Assembly: GCA_024291935.2 (NCBI GenBank)
Contig: JAGTYA010000024.1
Coordinates: 9,424,001 to 9,488,000 of the forward strand
Direction of reading: 5' to 3'
Length of the DNA: 64,000 nucleotides
DNA from: Okapia johnstoni
Taxonomy: Eukaryota > Chordata > Mammalia > Artiodactyla > Giraffidae
The notes below the pieces were generated by a model. That model saw only the letters and a list, made by a program, of their open reading frames with translations, made no database searches and was not told the origin of the DNA. The position numbers were made by a program, and so were the translations under genes. Shown here piece by piece: positions 33,233 to 44,343 of the stretch (position 1 is the first letter of the stretch; each line of letters starts with the position of its first letter).

Positions 33233-33367
33233 CCTGGTACCCAGAGTATCCAGTAGATAAAACTTTCTAACTCATACTCTCCTAATTGGCATACATGTAA
33301 GTGGTCCTTGGGATTGGAATAGGAGCCCATCACCGTGGATACGGTGGTAGCTAAGAGATCAAAGACT

Positions 33368-33480
33368 TGGCTCTAGTTTCCACTCTGGTTGCTTGCCGTG
33401 TGACCTTGGACATATCACATACCCTCTCTGGGTCTCAGCTTCTTAAGCTGTGAAGTGAGAGGTTAAATGCTCCAAGGCAC
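33368..33480 (+). repeat. MIR fragment
   Basis: 'gtgtgaccttggacatatca' and 'ctctctgggtctcagcttct' match the MIR core. Confidence 0.75.
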
Positions 33481-33484
33481 TTTT

Positions 33485-33760
33485 CTGGGAGATCAGACAA
33501 GGCCCCCTCTATCCAGTGTACACAAGTTGTAATTGTAGCAAACCTTTATTTGCACTGAGGATGGAAAATAAACTCAAGGACATTTACTGGGTGAGAAGCA
33601 AGACTAAGTGTACTCAGGGTTCACATGGTCAGGAGAAGGTCTGCTGGGAGTTCTTCTGGAGAAAAGCTCAAGATACTGATGAAAAAAAGTGGGTAGGGAG
33701 GGAGAGACCCCTTCCCACTTTGGAATCTCAGCAGAACCCACTCCTCTGGTCTGGCCCAGT
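33485..33760. other. Unassigned sequence
   Basis: Nothing recognised. Confidence 0.35.
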
Positions 33761-33762
33761 GG

Positions 33763-33945
33763 GTCCCTAACCTGGCTGACCATTGTCATCATCCAGACAG
33801 GCTGTAAAAACATACATTCCTGGGTTCCTCCTCAGAGACTCAGTTAATAGGTACAGGAGCAGGACCTTGGACTGTCTCTAACAAATACTCCAGGGAGGTC
33901 TGCTGGAGGCTGTTTCACAGATCAGCGTTTGGGAACCTCAGCCTG
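33763..33945 (+). mobile_element. MER5-like hAT MITE remnant
   Basis: Starts with text like GGGTCCCTAACCTGGCTGAC and ends 'gcgtttgggaacctc'. This resembles the terminal-inverted-repeat ends (CAGTGGTTCTCAA type) of the MER5 group. Diverged. Confidence 0.55.
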
Positions 33946-34016
33946 ATTCGTAAAATCACTTGTCACTGCAAGTGATGTCTCTCCCTGGCGTGTTTCCACA
34001 ATCATATGGACATTAA

Positions 34017-34275
34017 TAAGAACGGGTGATGTTTATTAAACATTTAGTATGTGCCAGGAGTTGTTCCAAGCATTTACACACTTGCACACATCTATACAAG
34101 CATCTGTGTAATTGCATTGTAGTCATCTTTATGAGTATACACACACACATATCCCTTCTAACAGCCCCAGGGATGGGTAGGTGATGTTAACAGCCCCATT
34201 TTACAGATGAAGTAAAGCGAGTAACTAAGAGGCTAGGTAGGTGGCAGAGCTGCTGCAGCTGGGTCACAAGGTACC
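34017..34275 (-). repeat. MIR SINE with internal (CA)n expansion
   Basis: 'ttagtatgtgccaggagttg' at the left and 'cagccccattttacagatga' at the right give a reversed MIR. ACACACACA at 34138-34148 lies inside. Confidence 0.8.
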
Positions 34276-34279
34276 CATA

Positions 34280-34775
34280 AGATCAGGGCAGGGCCATAGC
34301 GCAGGTCCCGGTAGAGTGATCTGCGGGCTCATGCAACATTTGTTCATAAATGTGGAGTCAGGGAAAGACTGCGTGGAGGGGGCAGCCTTGGCTAGTTCCT
34401 GTGGTCCTCAGACGGGAGAACGCCTAACCTGTGATGAGAGTCTGCTCGCCGCTGGCTTCCTTCCCTGTCTCTGAGACTTCTGCTTTACTGACACGAGGTG
34501 TGTGCAGCCGGGGCCAGATGCTGCCAGCAGACCCAGGCGACCAAGCACCCCACTACGGGCCAGCAGTCACTTCCTCTGCTCTCTGTCCACAAGGAGCCCA
34601 TGTTCCTAGGGCTCTGCTGGGCTCCAGTTCTGAGACCAGGGATGAGCTAAATGTCACTCAGACCCCATCTGGGCTTGAGATGGGAGAAGCGGAAACGGGC
34701 TGACTTTGCTGCCGGCATGGTTTAGAGTTACACACAAGGGGCTTTCTGAGACGGGTTTTTGGGGGAGAGGCTGGT
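34280..34775. other. Unassigned sequence
   Basis: No repeat or exon recognised. Confidence 0.4.
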
Positions 34776-34778
34776 GCT

Positions 34779-35012
34779 GTAGCAACCATTTGGGCTCTGG
34801 GATTGGCCAGGCCCACAGTCAGGGCAAGGATCTGTGATCTCGGGCAAGTTACTCAACCCCTCTGTTCCCTTCTCCATCCTGGAGATAGAGATAATGACAG
34901 CAGCCCTTGGCTGCCTGGGTTTTGTGCCCTGAACTGAGTCAGGGAGTGTAAAGCACCCTGCATGGGGCACAGCACATTAGAAGCACTTAGTAAATGTCAT
35001 TTTATTATTATT
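34779..35012 (+). repeat. MIR SINE, near full-length
   Basis: 'gggcaagttactcaacccct', 'ggagatagagataatgacag' and 'aagcacttagtaaatgtcat' cover the head, core and tail. Confidence 0.85.
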
Positions 35013-35099
35013 TAGAGACCAGTTAGGGCACACGCAATACTCATTTCTCATTATTTTCAGCCTCAAAAGTGGAAGCAGTGGGCCACGCTAGGGGAAATT

Positions 35100-35480
35100 A
35101 GCATTCGTGTCTTTTTTTAATCCACCAAATATTTATGAAGTGTCTACTGCTCAGGGCTCCCTGTGGGGATACAGCTGTGACAAGGTGACCACAGGCCTTG
35201 CTGGTTGGGAGCCACCAGCCTAGAGGGTGGGGTGCCATAGTGACATGCCCTGGGCCAGGGTGGGTAGGCACAGGGAGTGTCCCAGGCGCTTGGAGTCTTT
35301 TTGGGGTGGGGATGGTCAATAGCTTCTCAGGACCTCCAGGAAGGATGGGAGCTGAGGAGCCAGGACGCTGGGTGGGATGTGGGGTGAGGGAATGGTGTTC
35401 CAGGCAAAGGGAACAGCTGTTGCAAAGGCTGAGAAGGGAAAGTGCCAGGCATTCCAAGAACTGAAAGCAAGGAGGGAGAT
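35100..35480 (+). repeat. Ancient mammal-wide repeat-like block, family uncertain
   Basis: 'aaatatttatgaagtgtcta' near the left and 'aaagggaacagctgttgcaa' to 'ccaagaactgaaagcaagga' at the right resemble an old repeat seen widely in mammals. I cannot assign the family. Confidence 0.4.
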
Positions 35481-35484
35481 GAGG

Positions 35485-36345
35485 CTGGAGACACGTCGAC
35501 AGGAGGACTGGAGGGAGAGACCAGCAAGCTGGCTGAGAAGTGGAGGGGCCCAGGCCAAAGCTCTCCGTGGCTCGTGAGGCTCCCTGGCTGTATCTTCACC
35601 CTCAGCTGCCTGTGGGGCAAACGAGCCCTTACCTGTACCCTAGCTTCCTTTGTGTGTGCTTAAGTCATTCTTGGTCGTCTCTGGACTGCGTTTCTGTTCA
35701 AATTATCCTTGGCACCCTTCTCCCTGCCCCTCCCCTATTATTTAATTGAAAACCATTCATCCAATTAGCAACTGTCTGGATGGTTTTGGTGTGGTTTTTC
35801 CTGGAAGGACTGGGCTACATTGGGCGACATCTTGGATTTTTTTTCCCAGCTCCAAGAGCCTATCATTGGGTTCCCACATTTGTCTAGGCCTGAGAATGTT
35901 CCAAGGCGGAGATCAGAGACCAGGAGTTTGGGAGCCTCTTGTCTCTGGGGCCGACCATTTCCGGTAGCATGGCTGAATCTTGGGCCCCTGTCGCTGCCAT
36001 TTCTCCATCCAGAAAGGACCCATCTGACCTTTGAAGAAGGGGGCAGTGAATATGTGATGTGTATGGTGTTTAATTTTCTAGTTCGCTTCCTCAGACACTG
36101 AGGCTCCTCTCTTTCCTCCCCCCTGCACAGCCCCCCAGTCTTTTTCCCCCTAACATTCTTTCGCGTTTCTCTGCATCAGTAGGAGATGTGGCAGGGATCA
36201 GCAGGGATCTCCATTTTTGCCTGGGTCCTCTGTGCTGTCCTCTTTTTGAGACTACCCTGTTTGATCTTTTCTGAGTCTACATTAGGTGCCTTGGTTCTCA
36301 GAGTCGATACAAAGGCTGAACTCTGCAGGGCTGTCGAATAAAAAG
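35485..36345. other. Unassigned sequence
   Basis: GC-moderate DNA with overlapping minor frames on both strands (up to about 119 codons) and no domain-like pattern or repeat that I can name. Confidence 0.4.
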
Positions 36346-36349
36346 GGCC

Positions 36350-36470
36350 TGGAATGTAGAATCAGTAGATGTATTTGTGTCCTGGATTGCTCACATATCT
36401 GTGTCTCTTGAGAAACCATTTTCCCTCTCTTGAACTTCAGTTTCCTCATATGCATTAATACAATGGAAAA
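36350..36470 (+). repeat. MIR-like fragment
   Basis: 'cctctcttgaacttcagttt' then CCTCATATGCATTAATACAATGG is the MIR core, decayed. Confidence 0.6.
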
Positions 36471-36479
36471 CAAAAGGAA

Positions 36480-36715
36480 TAATAATACAGAACATTCATT
36501 GTGCTCACTTTCTTCCAGGCACTGTGATAAACCTTTTGATCTCAGTAAGTCCTTATAGTAAACCTGTGGGCATTATCATTCCATTTTACAGACACAGAAA
36601 CTGAGGCTTGGAGAGTACCTGACTTGCCCGAGATCACAGATTGGCAGAAACGGGACTTCAACCCAAGTCTATGCGGTGCCAAGACCCATATGATACTCTG
36701 CCTGGTGACTGTTTC
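36480..36715 (-). repeat. MIR SINE, antisense, near full-length
   Basis: 'tccaggcactgtgataaacc', 'ccattttacagacacagaaa' and 'cttgcccgagatcacagatt' follow reversed MIR order. It lies tail to tail with the preceding sense MIR. Confidence 0.85.
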
Positions 36716-36719
36716 AAGG

Positions 36720-37955
36720 ATGAAGGGGTCACAAGTGACTGAACTCACTTTGGTAAGTCTATAATGAAATGTCAGCTGAAAGGATTTGGAAGACTAGAAA
36801 AAGCAGTTCTGTCTTGAGTCTCTGGTGCTGCAGTACTCATGTCCTACAGCAGAGTGCAGTGTGGACAGACAGTAATGAATGAGAGACCAGAAGAAGGAAG
36901 CAGGGCGGTCTGCAAAGTGGTACCCTGTGGTTGTTTCACTGCAAGCTGTTGGGTTTGCCAGCCTTTGACATCTTCTGTAATGCTAAAGCAGGGGTATTCT
37001 TGACAAGCTAATGCAACGGTTGGATTTATTCCATTACAGGGTTAAACTAATGGCAATCAGTGAAAACATTTTCCAGAAATCAGATATTTGGATTGGTTCT
37101 ACTCTGTAGGGTCTCGGGAAGGGGCAGGGGTAAAGGATAAGCAGTCACTGGAAAAGCACCACAGCTGGTAGATCATTCTGTCCTGTGCTGCAGAGACCCT
37201 GCCCTCGGGTCAGGAAGGCAAGCGGATGTGACTAGGAGACACCAGAGAGAAGCTCTATTGAGTAAATAAGGCCATTGAGACCGAGTCATTTTTCTGACCA
37301 CAATTCTCTTCCAAAATACTGTGGCTGTTTCTTAAACTGACAGATGCATGGAGCCTTGTCCAGGCCACACTCTCTGGGGGCACCACAGGGCTATTGGAGC
37401 TGTCTCCGGCTCCACAATTCCTCTCCTCTGTGGGAGGAGACGAGCCATGCAGAACCTTCTTGAATGTGTCTTTTAGGCAGGAAATAGCTGCTCAGGAGGG
37501 GAGGACACCCAGTGTTAACTTGCTTGATCAGAGGACACAAGTAACCACTCTCTGGGCGGAAGAAGGATGGGGGCAAGAGTCAGGACCCTTCCCTGTGTGC
37601 TCTCGCTTGGGGCTCAGGGTCCTCATCATTGAAGAGGGAAGGCTGGGCCCTGGTCCCCGAGCTTACTTTCCCCCAGGGGATTCCCCAGGGGATGACCTGT
37701 CAGGTATTTGAGAACCTGGCCTGGGCTTGCTCTAGAGAAGATCAATTTTTGAGTTCCATTCATTGTAGCCAGTGAACTTGATAAACCGATGGCTGGCTCT
37801 GATCCCCAGAGCACCAGTAATGTGTCAAGATCAGGGAGGGCGGGAAGCAGTAAGGAGCCCAGCATCTGACCTCGAGGTGACCTGGGGGCCAGTCCAGAGC
37901 TGAAGGGCTTTGGAGACCAGGTAAGGGCTGGGGTACTTGGAGGATTTGGGTGAAG
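36720..37955. other. Unassigned sequence with a possible conserved block
   Basis: About 36980-37085 is AT-rich, non-repetitive and enhancer-like (TAATGC, 'aactaatggcaatcagtgaa'). The rest shows nothing that I can name. A 105-codon frame at 37394-37711 has no recognisable domain. Confidence 0.35.
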
Positions 37956-37971
37956 GCTTTTTTAGAGGAGG

Positions 37972-38141
37972 GGCTTCCCTGAAGACTTGGGTTCGAACCC
38001 TGGGTCAGGAGGATCCCCTGGAGGAGGAAATGGCAATCCACTCCAGTATTCTTGCCTGGAGAATCCTGTGGACAGAGGAGCCTTTCGGGCCACAGTCCAT
38101 GGGTTCACAAAGGGCAGGACATGACTGAGCACGCACGCACA
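37972..38141 (+). mobile_element. Bov-tA SINE with internal deletion of its A-box region
   Basis: The head jumps from GGCTTCCCT straight to GAAGACTTGGGTTCGAACCC, so the A box and anticodon-arm-like segment are gone while the B box GGTTCGAACC (37990-37999) remains. Exact 14-bp target duplication ttttttagaggagg at 37958-37971 and 38142-38155. Confidence 0.93.
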
Positions 38142-38279
38142 TTTTTTAGAGGAGGCAAGACTTGGACTAGATCAGGAAAGATGGGCAGACATCAGAATCC
38201 CCCCAAACACTTTCTTTTAAAAATGTTCAAGCAAGCAGGACTTCTTGTTTGTGTCCTCAGTAAAGGGTCCAAAAACAGT

Positions 38280-38302
38280 AAAAAAAAAAAAAAAAAAAAA
38301 AA
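38280..38302. repeat. (A)23 homopolymer
   Basis: Twenty-three A in a row, not at the end of any SINE that I can see. Confidence 0.9.
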
Positions 38303-38594
38303 GGCAAGGTGAAACAGAGGTGTCAGGAGTTCTCCAAGGATGCCAAGACTGGCAAGACTGGCAGCTGTGGGTCCTGTTCTCCAGACTCCAGGGAAAGAAA
38401 GGGAGTCGGGCACTGGTGCTGACCCTTTAAGCAGTTTGCCAGCCCGGGGGTGGGGGGCACTGGAATCCCCCTCTGTAGCAGTAATGAGATTCCAGGGTGG
38501 TGGATAGGCATTGGATCCCGGATACCACAGAAGAAACCCCAGTGGTACCAGGTGAGTAGGGACCAAACCTGGCTGCATCTCAGACTCAGTCTGG

Positions 38595-38695
38595 GAGCCT
38601 GAATCAGACGAGAGGACCAACTTCTTGGCAGACCCAAGGAATCAGCGTCTCTGGGGGTGGGGGCCTGGAATCTGCGCTAGGTGGACCTCTCTGCA
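38595..38695 (+). mobile_element. MER5-like hAT MITE fragment
   Basis: 'aatcagcgtctctgggggtg' is the internal MER5A-type signature. The ends are lost. Confidence 0.55.
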
Positions 38696-38929
38696 GGAAG
38701 CATTGGCCCAGACCTTCTGAATTTCCCCACCAGCCTTACTGTCCCGGTGTGACCCTCAGACTGGGGCCTACGGCTGTGATGCTGTTGGAAACCTGGGCGG
38801 CCCCCTCTCCCCACGTTTGTGTGAGGCCCCCCCAACACTCATCTCAGCAGCTCTGGCCCACAGGGCAGCTAGCCCCCTGGATCCTCCCCAAGCTCTTCTC
38901 TGAAGCAGGAAACACTTGGCATCTCCAGT

Positions 38930-39260
38930 GCTCCTTTGTCCCAGTGGAGAGAGACCAGAACATGGATAAATGCAATTGTGAAAGCAATTTTTCTCAGACC
39001 AGGATCATAGAAGACAATTCCTCAGCATTCAAATATTATAATGAGTCCAAGTTCCACTTCAAAGCGGGCTAATTTAATAATAGGAAGAGCCGGGGCTACG
39101 AGGAATTCTAATTAGATTTCTTTCCACACTGCCCCTTGAGTTTTTTCCTGAAGAGCAGCCAGAGCTGCTTGATTGTGTTATGTTTGGGTCCAGCATGAAG
39201 AAACTTGGAAGCCAAGCCTGGCTGGGGGAAGACCATTCATCTGACTAAAGCCTGACAATT
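38930..39260. promoter_or_regulatory. Candidate conserved non-coding element
   Basis: Non-repetitive AT-core motifs: 'gggctaatttaataatagga' and the palindrome CTAATTAG at 39108-39115 within 'ggaattctaattagatttc'. No repeat and no sustained coding frame. Regulatory role inferred. Confidence 0.4.
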
Positions 39261-39424
39261 CAGATCGTGCTCCCAGCAGGAGAGGGGTCTGGCTACCGTG
39301 AATGTCAAATAGGATTTGGGGTGGCAGGAGTGGCGGTAGGTGTGGGAGGGGACTTGGGGTAGCAGAGGGCTTCCCGTGCCAGCTTGATGAGATGGGAAGA
39401 TGGGGTGGGTTAGCAGAGTGAGAT

Positions 39425-39622
39425 CTGGAGCGAGACTGCTTTTTCCTTTCCCAGCAATGTGACCTAAGTATGTGGTGTGACCTCTCTGCTCCTCAGTTTC
39501 TTCATCTGTGAAGTGGGGTTAATGATAGAGCCTACCGTATAAGGCGGACAGGAACACCGAATGTACTAGGACACGTGTAGTGGCTAATATAGCACCTGGC
39601 ACAGAGTACTATTATTATTACT
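39425..39622 (+). repeat. MIR SINE
   Basis: 'tcctcagtttcttcatctgt' then GAAGTGGGG and 'agcacctggcacagagtact' cover the core and tail. Confidence 0.87.
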
Positions 39623-39759
39623 CTCTAATGTAAGGAAATTAAAAGACGGGAAAGGCTTCTCAAGGTCAGGGCTGACTTAATTTTGCATAAATCCACTGGG
39701 CTCAGAAGCCAGCTTGGAGGAAGTACCCAGGAGAAGGTCTATTTCTGCTATTGTTACAA

Positions 39760-39985
39760 GATCAAAGAGATCACAGTTCAAGTCCTGGTTTTGCCACTTA
39801 TTAGCTGTGTGACCTTGGACAAGTTGCTTTACATCTCTGGGCTTCAGTGCCTTTGGCTGTAGAGGAATGATAGCAATGATGAACAAGGGGAGGTGTGACA
39901 CCAAGGGAAGATGTGTGCTAGGGGCACCTAGTAGGGCCAGGCTCATACTGGGGCCATAATGAATATTATTACCCAAACCATCCAT
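39760..39985 (+). repeat. MIR SINE
   Basis: 'ccacttattagctgtgtgac' and the following 'cttggacaagttgctttaca' are classic MIR. The 3' half is more decayed. Confidence 0.87.
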
Positions 39986-39989
39986 TCTG

Positions 39990-40895
39990 TAACACAAACC
40001 TTTTCACATGTTTCACCTCTGGAGTTTGGATGCCTCTTATGATTGGTGGTGTCTTACAGTTGCTGTTGTCTGGGCAAACACCGAAAGCTTCAGAGTCAAG
40101 ACTTGCAGAATGGGAGCAAGAGGTGTGGTAGAAAAATCCAGGGGGAAGTTAGGAACACCATGGTTGGGGGAGAGGATTTGGCAAATCCTCCACGTTTGGC
40201 AGCATTGCCCACAAGGGGTCAAAAGTGAGCTAGTGCTGTTGAGGCCTCTGATGGACACTTGGAGGCTGGGGATTGGCCTTCAAACTTGGGGTTGAGGCGG
40301 GATGGACAGCTGGGATGTCCAGGATCCAAACTCCTAAGGATCCACTCCTGACCCAGGTGGGATGCCAGGCGATGTTTAGACAGGAAGTGGTTCTACAGGA
40401 AGCCCGGGCCTGGGAATTTTTTCGATCAAACAGCACTCAAGCTGTGTCGTTTTGCATTTCGCTTGGTGCCAATTCCACACAGGATGTGAAGTGTGTTAGG
40501 GCTGGAAGGACCTCTTTGGTTGCTTTGTGGAGGAGGAAACAGTGCGGTAACTGCTGTACATGGGTTTTTCCTCGCTTCCCAGGAAAACTGTCACATCCTG
40601 GGGAGAAGGAGGGACCTGCTTGCTCACCTTGGAGCCCTTTCAGGGCTTGAGCGAAGAGGCCCTGGCTGCTGCAGGCAGCCTTGACCTGCCGGAGACAACT
40701 GTAACCGTTTAACACACGTGGGGGATCTGAGGCTTTCTAGGAACCAGGCACTGTGCTGACTGCAAATACATTTTCTCTTTCCTTATTGTAGCAACAGCAA
40801 TAATAGCTGTTGCTGGAGGGTTCACATGAGCCAGGCACAGCGCCAAGGCCTGGACAGTCTTCATTTCATTTGCTGTCTGTAGCAGATAGGCTAAG
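39990..40895. other. Unassigned sequence
   Basis: No supported exon. A MIR/L2-like 'aggaaccaggcactgtgctg' occurs near 40738. Frames of up to 125 codons have no recognised domain. Confidence 0.4.
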
Positions 40896-40899
40896 ATGA

Positions 40900-41115
40900 G
40901 GGCTTTTGCCCTCAGAGGACATGGACTCAGATCTTTGCTTTTTCCTTGTAACAATGGGAGTCACTTAACCTGTTCAAGCTTCCGTTTCTCCATCTGCCAG
41001 GTGGAGGTGACCCTAGTGTCTCGGGCTGTTATAAAGATTAGAAATGCGTGCGCTCCACCTCCATTGCATCTGGCATATTTAGTGGGTGTTCAACCAACTC
41101 TAGTAATTGTGTGAA
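40900..41115 (+). repeat. MIR SINE, diverged
   Basis: 'gggagtcacttaacctgttc', 'ccgtttctccatctgccagg' and 'agtgggtgttcaaccaactc' in sense order. Confidence 0.7.
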
Positions 41116-41149
41116 AAGCAAACTTCCTGGCAGTCGGAAAAGTTAGGCA

Positions 41150-41280
41150 TCACTGAAGATGAGGAAACAGAGGCCCAAAGAGTTAAATGACTTGCTTAGC
41201 ATCACACGGTGACAGGTGGCTGGGCCGGGATTCAAAGCCAGGACTACCTGACACCCACCCTTTACTCAGTGCTCTGATAC
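41150..41280 (-). repeat. MIR SINE, antisense
   Basis: 'gatgaggaaacagaggccca' and 'cgggattcaaagccaggact'. Confidence 0.85.
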
Positions 41281-41392
41281 TTCCTCAGCGGCCAGAGCTG
41301 CTGTCCTCCTCATGTGGCAGGCCCTGGGGAAAAGCCTGCAAGACAGTGTCCCCAGAGGTCCCAGGCAGAAAGTTTGCAACAGCTTGGCCATG

Positions 41393-41545
41393 TGGTGAAG
41401 GGTGTGGACTCTGCAGTCATCCTGCCAGACTGACACTCCCTGGCTGTGTGACTTTGGGTCAGTGACTTAACCTCTCTGGGCCTCTGTTTCCTTATTGGTA
41501 AAATGAGGATTTAATGCAATAAGAAATGTAAAGTGCTCAGCCTTG
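41393..41545 (+). repeat. MIR SINE
   Basis: 'ggctgtgtgactttgggtca', 'gtgacttaacctctctgggc' and a tail block. Confidence 0.88.
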
Positions 41546-41549
41546 GGCC

Positions 41550-42390
41550 TCCTTGTGTGTCCAGAGCTCAGAGCTGGAGCTTCCCAGATACCACTTGTTG
41601 TTTTTTATGGTTATTATTATCACCCTGGGGTGGTCACCCACTTGAAGGTGGGTCCTCCACCCTCCTCCCTGGGAGCCTTCAGAGCCAGAGAGTGGCCCAG
41701 CAGGACCTCTAGGGCCATGAGGCATAGCTATTTGAAGTAGGGTCCATTTCAGTCCTGTCCACTTCTCCGGCCAGGGCAGAGGTCCAGTCTGGCTGGTTGG
41801 CAGTCCCAGCTGCCCAAGTCAGGTTGGTGTTTCATGATAGGGGAGGTTGGATCCTGGCACCTGCATGCCTGGCAGGAGGAGCCAGGCTCCTGATGCCCAT
41901 CTGGTGACATTGTTTAAAGGACTCCATTCCTGGGGGATGCCTCGGCCGTCCCCCAGCGCTGACCATGAGCCGTATTGCTGGGCTGCAGCCTTCAGGCTCT
42001 CCACAGACTCTATTCTCCGGGGAGGAAGAGGTGAAGGATTTCCAAGCCGGGACAGAACCCAGAGTGGCTGGAGCAGACCAGTGCCTCTATACTCAGAGCC
42101 TGAAGACATCAGGCAGCAAATGAGAAACATTTTGAGGCTCTCTGCCTGATTTCTCTGAGCTTGAGGCTCAAGAACATATCTTCCCTACTTTAACTCTCCT
42201 CTCTTATTGTTCTAGACATAAAGAAAATTTAGATAATCCAGGTTAGCCCAAAGAAGAAAATGAAAGTTCTCCGCAAACTCACAGTTTGAGGATGCTGCTT
42301 GCTAATGTTTAGGTGCCTATCCTTTCTGTTTTGTTTCTATGGGCAGGTACACAAGTAGACTTTTCAAAACAACCCTGGGAAATTGAGTCT
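41550..42390. other. Unassigned sequence
   Basis: Overlapping plus and minus frames of about 100 codons at 41819-42149 have no domain pattern. No repeat named. Confidence 0.4.
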
Positions 42391-42394
42391 TTGT

Positions 42395-42480
42395 CTATGT
42401 AAAGTGCTTAGAATGGTACCCAACACATGGTAATTGTTTGACAAGTATAAACTATTATCACTATTTCCATTTTATAGCCT
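42395..42480 (+). repeat. MIR 3' fragment
   Basis: 'aaagtgcttagaatggtacc' then a decayed 'taattgtttgacaa' block. Confidence 0.6.
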
Positions 42481-42486
42481 GATTTT

Positions 42487-42605
42487 TCTCAAATAGAATT
42501 TCAGTTCATGAGAATGGAAACCTTGCATGCCTTCTTCATTTCCGTGAGCTAGGGTTTAGCACATAATAGGTGCTCAGTAAACATGTTTTGAATAAATAGA
42601 TGAAT
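42487..42605 (+). repeat. L2 LINE 3' end
   Basis: 'cataataggtgctcagtaaa' followed by 'tgttttgaataaatagatga' is the L2 terminus. Confidence 0.8.
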
Positions 42606-42650
42606 AGACATTTCTTCACCTCATTAGATTTTCATCTGTGGTTAATGCAT

Positions 42651-42862
42651 TTTGTTGTTGTTTAGTAGCTAAGTCGTGTCTGACTCTTGAGACTCCATGG
42701 ACTGTAGCCTGCCAGGCTCCTCTGTCCATGGGATTTCCCAGGGCAAGAATACTGGGGTGGGCTGCCATTTCCTCCTCCAGGGGATCTTCCTGACCCAGGG
42801 ATCGAACTCGTGTCTTCTGCGTTGGCAGGTGAACTCTTTACCACAGAGCTACCAAGGAAGTC
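42651..42862 (-). mobile_element. Bov-tA SINE
   Basis: BovA half ('agtcgtgtctgactcttgag'), then reversed head ending 'ccacagagctaccaaggaag'. Confidence 0.92.
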
Positions 42863-42869
42863 CACCCTG

Positions 42870-43640
42870 TTACATTTAATAGCAGCATAATAATGCATTG
42901 CTGAATTTGTTTCTAAACTTGTGCCTGGTGCTTATTTTAAGAAGTCACTGCCAACCTCCTAACTCTCCACCTCAATGAGTGTCCTCTCCTAGACTTCATT
43001 CCTATCTGCAAGAGACGGGGGATTTTGGGTTCCCTGGAGCCTGGGGACCCAACATCCCCTCAGAGAAGCCAGAAGTCAGCCTGTGGGCTGCCAGCACCCT
43101 CCTTGGCTCACAAAACCGCCAATCATCGACTTAAACCGTCTAGGTAGCGCGCAGACGAGTAAAACCCCAACTCTTGCATTTTTGATGAAGTTGACATTAT
43201 ACAAATGCTCAGGGCTTACTTGGTCAGACCCGGCAGTGAGGGGCTGAATCAATAATGAAACACTGGGAGGAATAAAACATTAAACAGGGAGTTCTGCAAG
43301 GCAAGCAGCTGGGGGGGAGGTGGTGGTTTCAAGTCAGGTGACCCAGCATGGGCCGTGGCCAATGGTCCCTTTTCCTTGGCTGCTGGGCAGGGAGATGGCG
43401 TGGCACACAGATTATCCTTGATTCCTACAAGTGTGGTAGGTGGCCATGTGGCTTCCTGGGAAGACCTCTAGACCAGAAGTCCAGACACAAGGAGATAGGA
43501 TTCATTTTGCGGGCCCAGGCAGATGGTTTTTGCCCAGCTGCCTCAATTGGGAGAATAGATTCTTGATGAGGATACCTGTGTCCCAGGTGTGAGAGTCAAT
43601 GCACTCAGCATGAACTTGGGGATGGGATGGTCCAGATATA
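42870..43640. other. Unassigned sequence containing a conserved-element candidate
   Basis: About 43085-43280 is non-repetitive, keeps CpGs ('aggtagcgcgcagacgagta') and has AT-core motifs ('caataatgaaacactggg', 'aataaaacattaaacaggga'). The rest is unassigned. Confidence 0.4.
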
Positions 43641-43649
43641 TAGCCTGTT

Positions 43650-43919
43650 GCTGCTGCTAAGTCACTTCAGTCCTGTCCGGCTCTGTGCGACCCCATAGAC
43701 GGCAGCCCACCAGGCTCCCCCATCCCTGGGATTCTCCAGGCAAGAACACTGGAGTGGGTTGCCATTTCCTTCTCCAATGCATGCAAGTGAAAAGTGAAAG
43801 TGAAGTCGCTCAGTCGTGTCTGACTCTTAGCGACCCCATGGACTGCAGCCTACCAGGCTCCTCCGTCCATGGGATTTTCCAGGCAAGAATACTGGAGTGG
43901 GGTGCCATTGCCTTCTCTG
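43650..43919 (-). mobile_element. Bov-A2 SINE with TSD
   Basis: Two BovA monomers joined by an AAGTGAAAAGTGAAAGTGAA-type linker, with CTG units at the left end (reversed tail). Exact 12-bp target duplication atatagcctgtt at 43638-43649 and 43920-43931. Confidence 0.96.
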
Positions 43920-43931
43920 ATATAGCCTGTT

Positions 43932-44340
43932 AAGAGCCACAAAAGCAGGACTCAGGAAATCCATCATTTGGATCTGTTCTAGCTCATTTTCAAGCTTCTC
44001 TCTGTTCCAAGATTCTTGTCCCTGGAGTCATTGAGAAAAGCCTTCTTCTGGCTTCTGCTCCATCCACAGGATATTTGAAGATAATGCTGTGTTGCAAAGG
44101 GGACTCCAAGTCCCAGGCTTCATCTTTCACCCCCAGTTCACATCTTTGGCTCTTACCATAGGACCCTGAAATTTGGGACAGGAATCTGCCTGCTCCCCAA
44201 AGAGGGGTGGGGCTGGGAAAGGAGGAGAGAGGAGCCGAATGGGTTGAAGTGAACTGTGGGTGAAGCCGCCAGGTGGGAGGTGTCTCTGCACTTACTCCAT
44301 CACACCCCCCTTTGCCTGCTTATTTGCTTTCCAGAACCTG
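43932..44340. other. Unassigned sequence
   Basis: Nothing recognised. Confidence 0.35.
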
Positions 44341-44343
44341 AAT

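Noticed and set aside
35098..35620. Overlapping 97-119 codon minus-strand frames as a possible exon
   Set aside because: GC-rich composition keeps frames open on both strands. No splice-bounded pattern or known domain, and part overlaps an ancient repeat-like block.
38280..38302. Poly-A as the tail of a processed pseudogene
   Set aside because: The upstream sequence shows no coding similarity and no target duplication was found around it.
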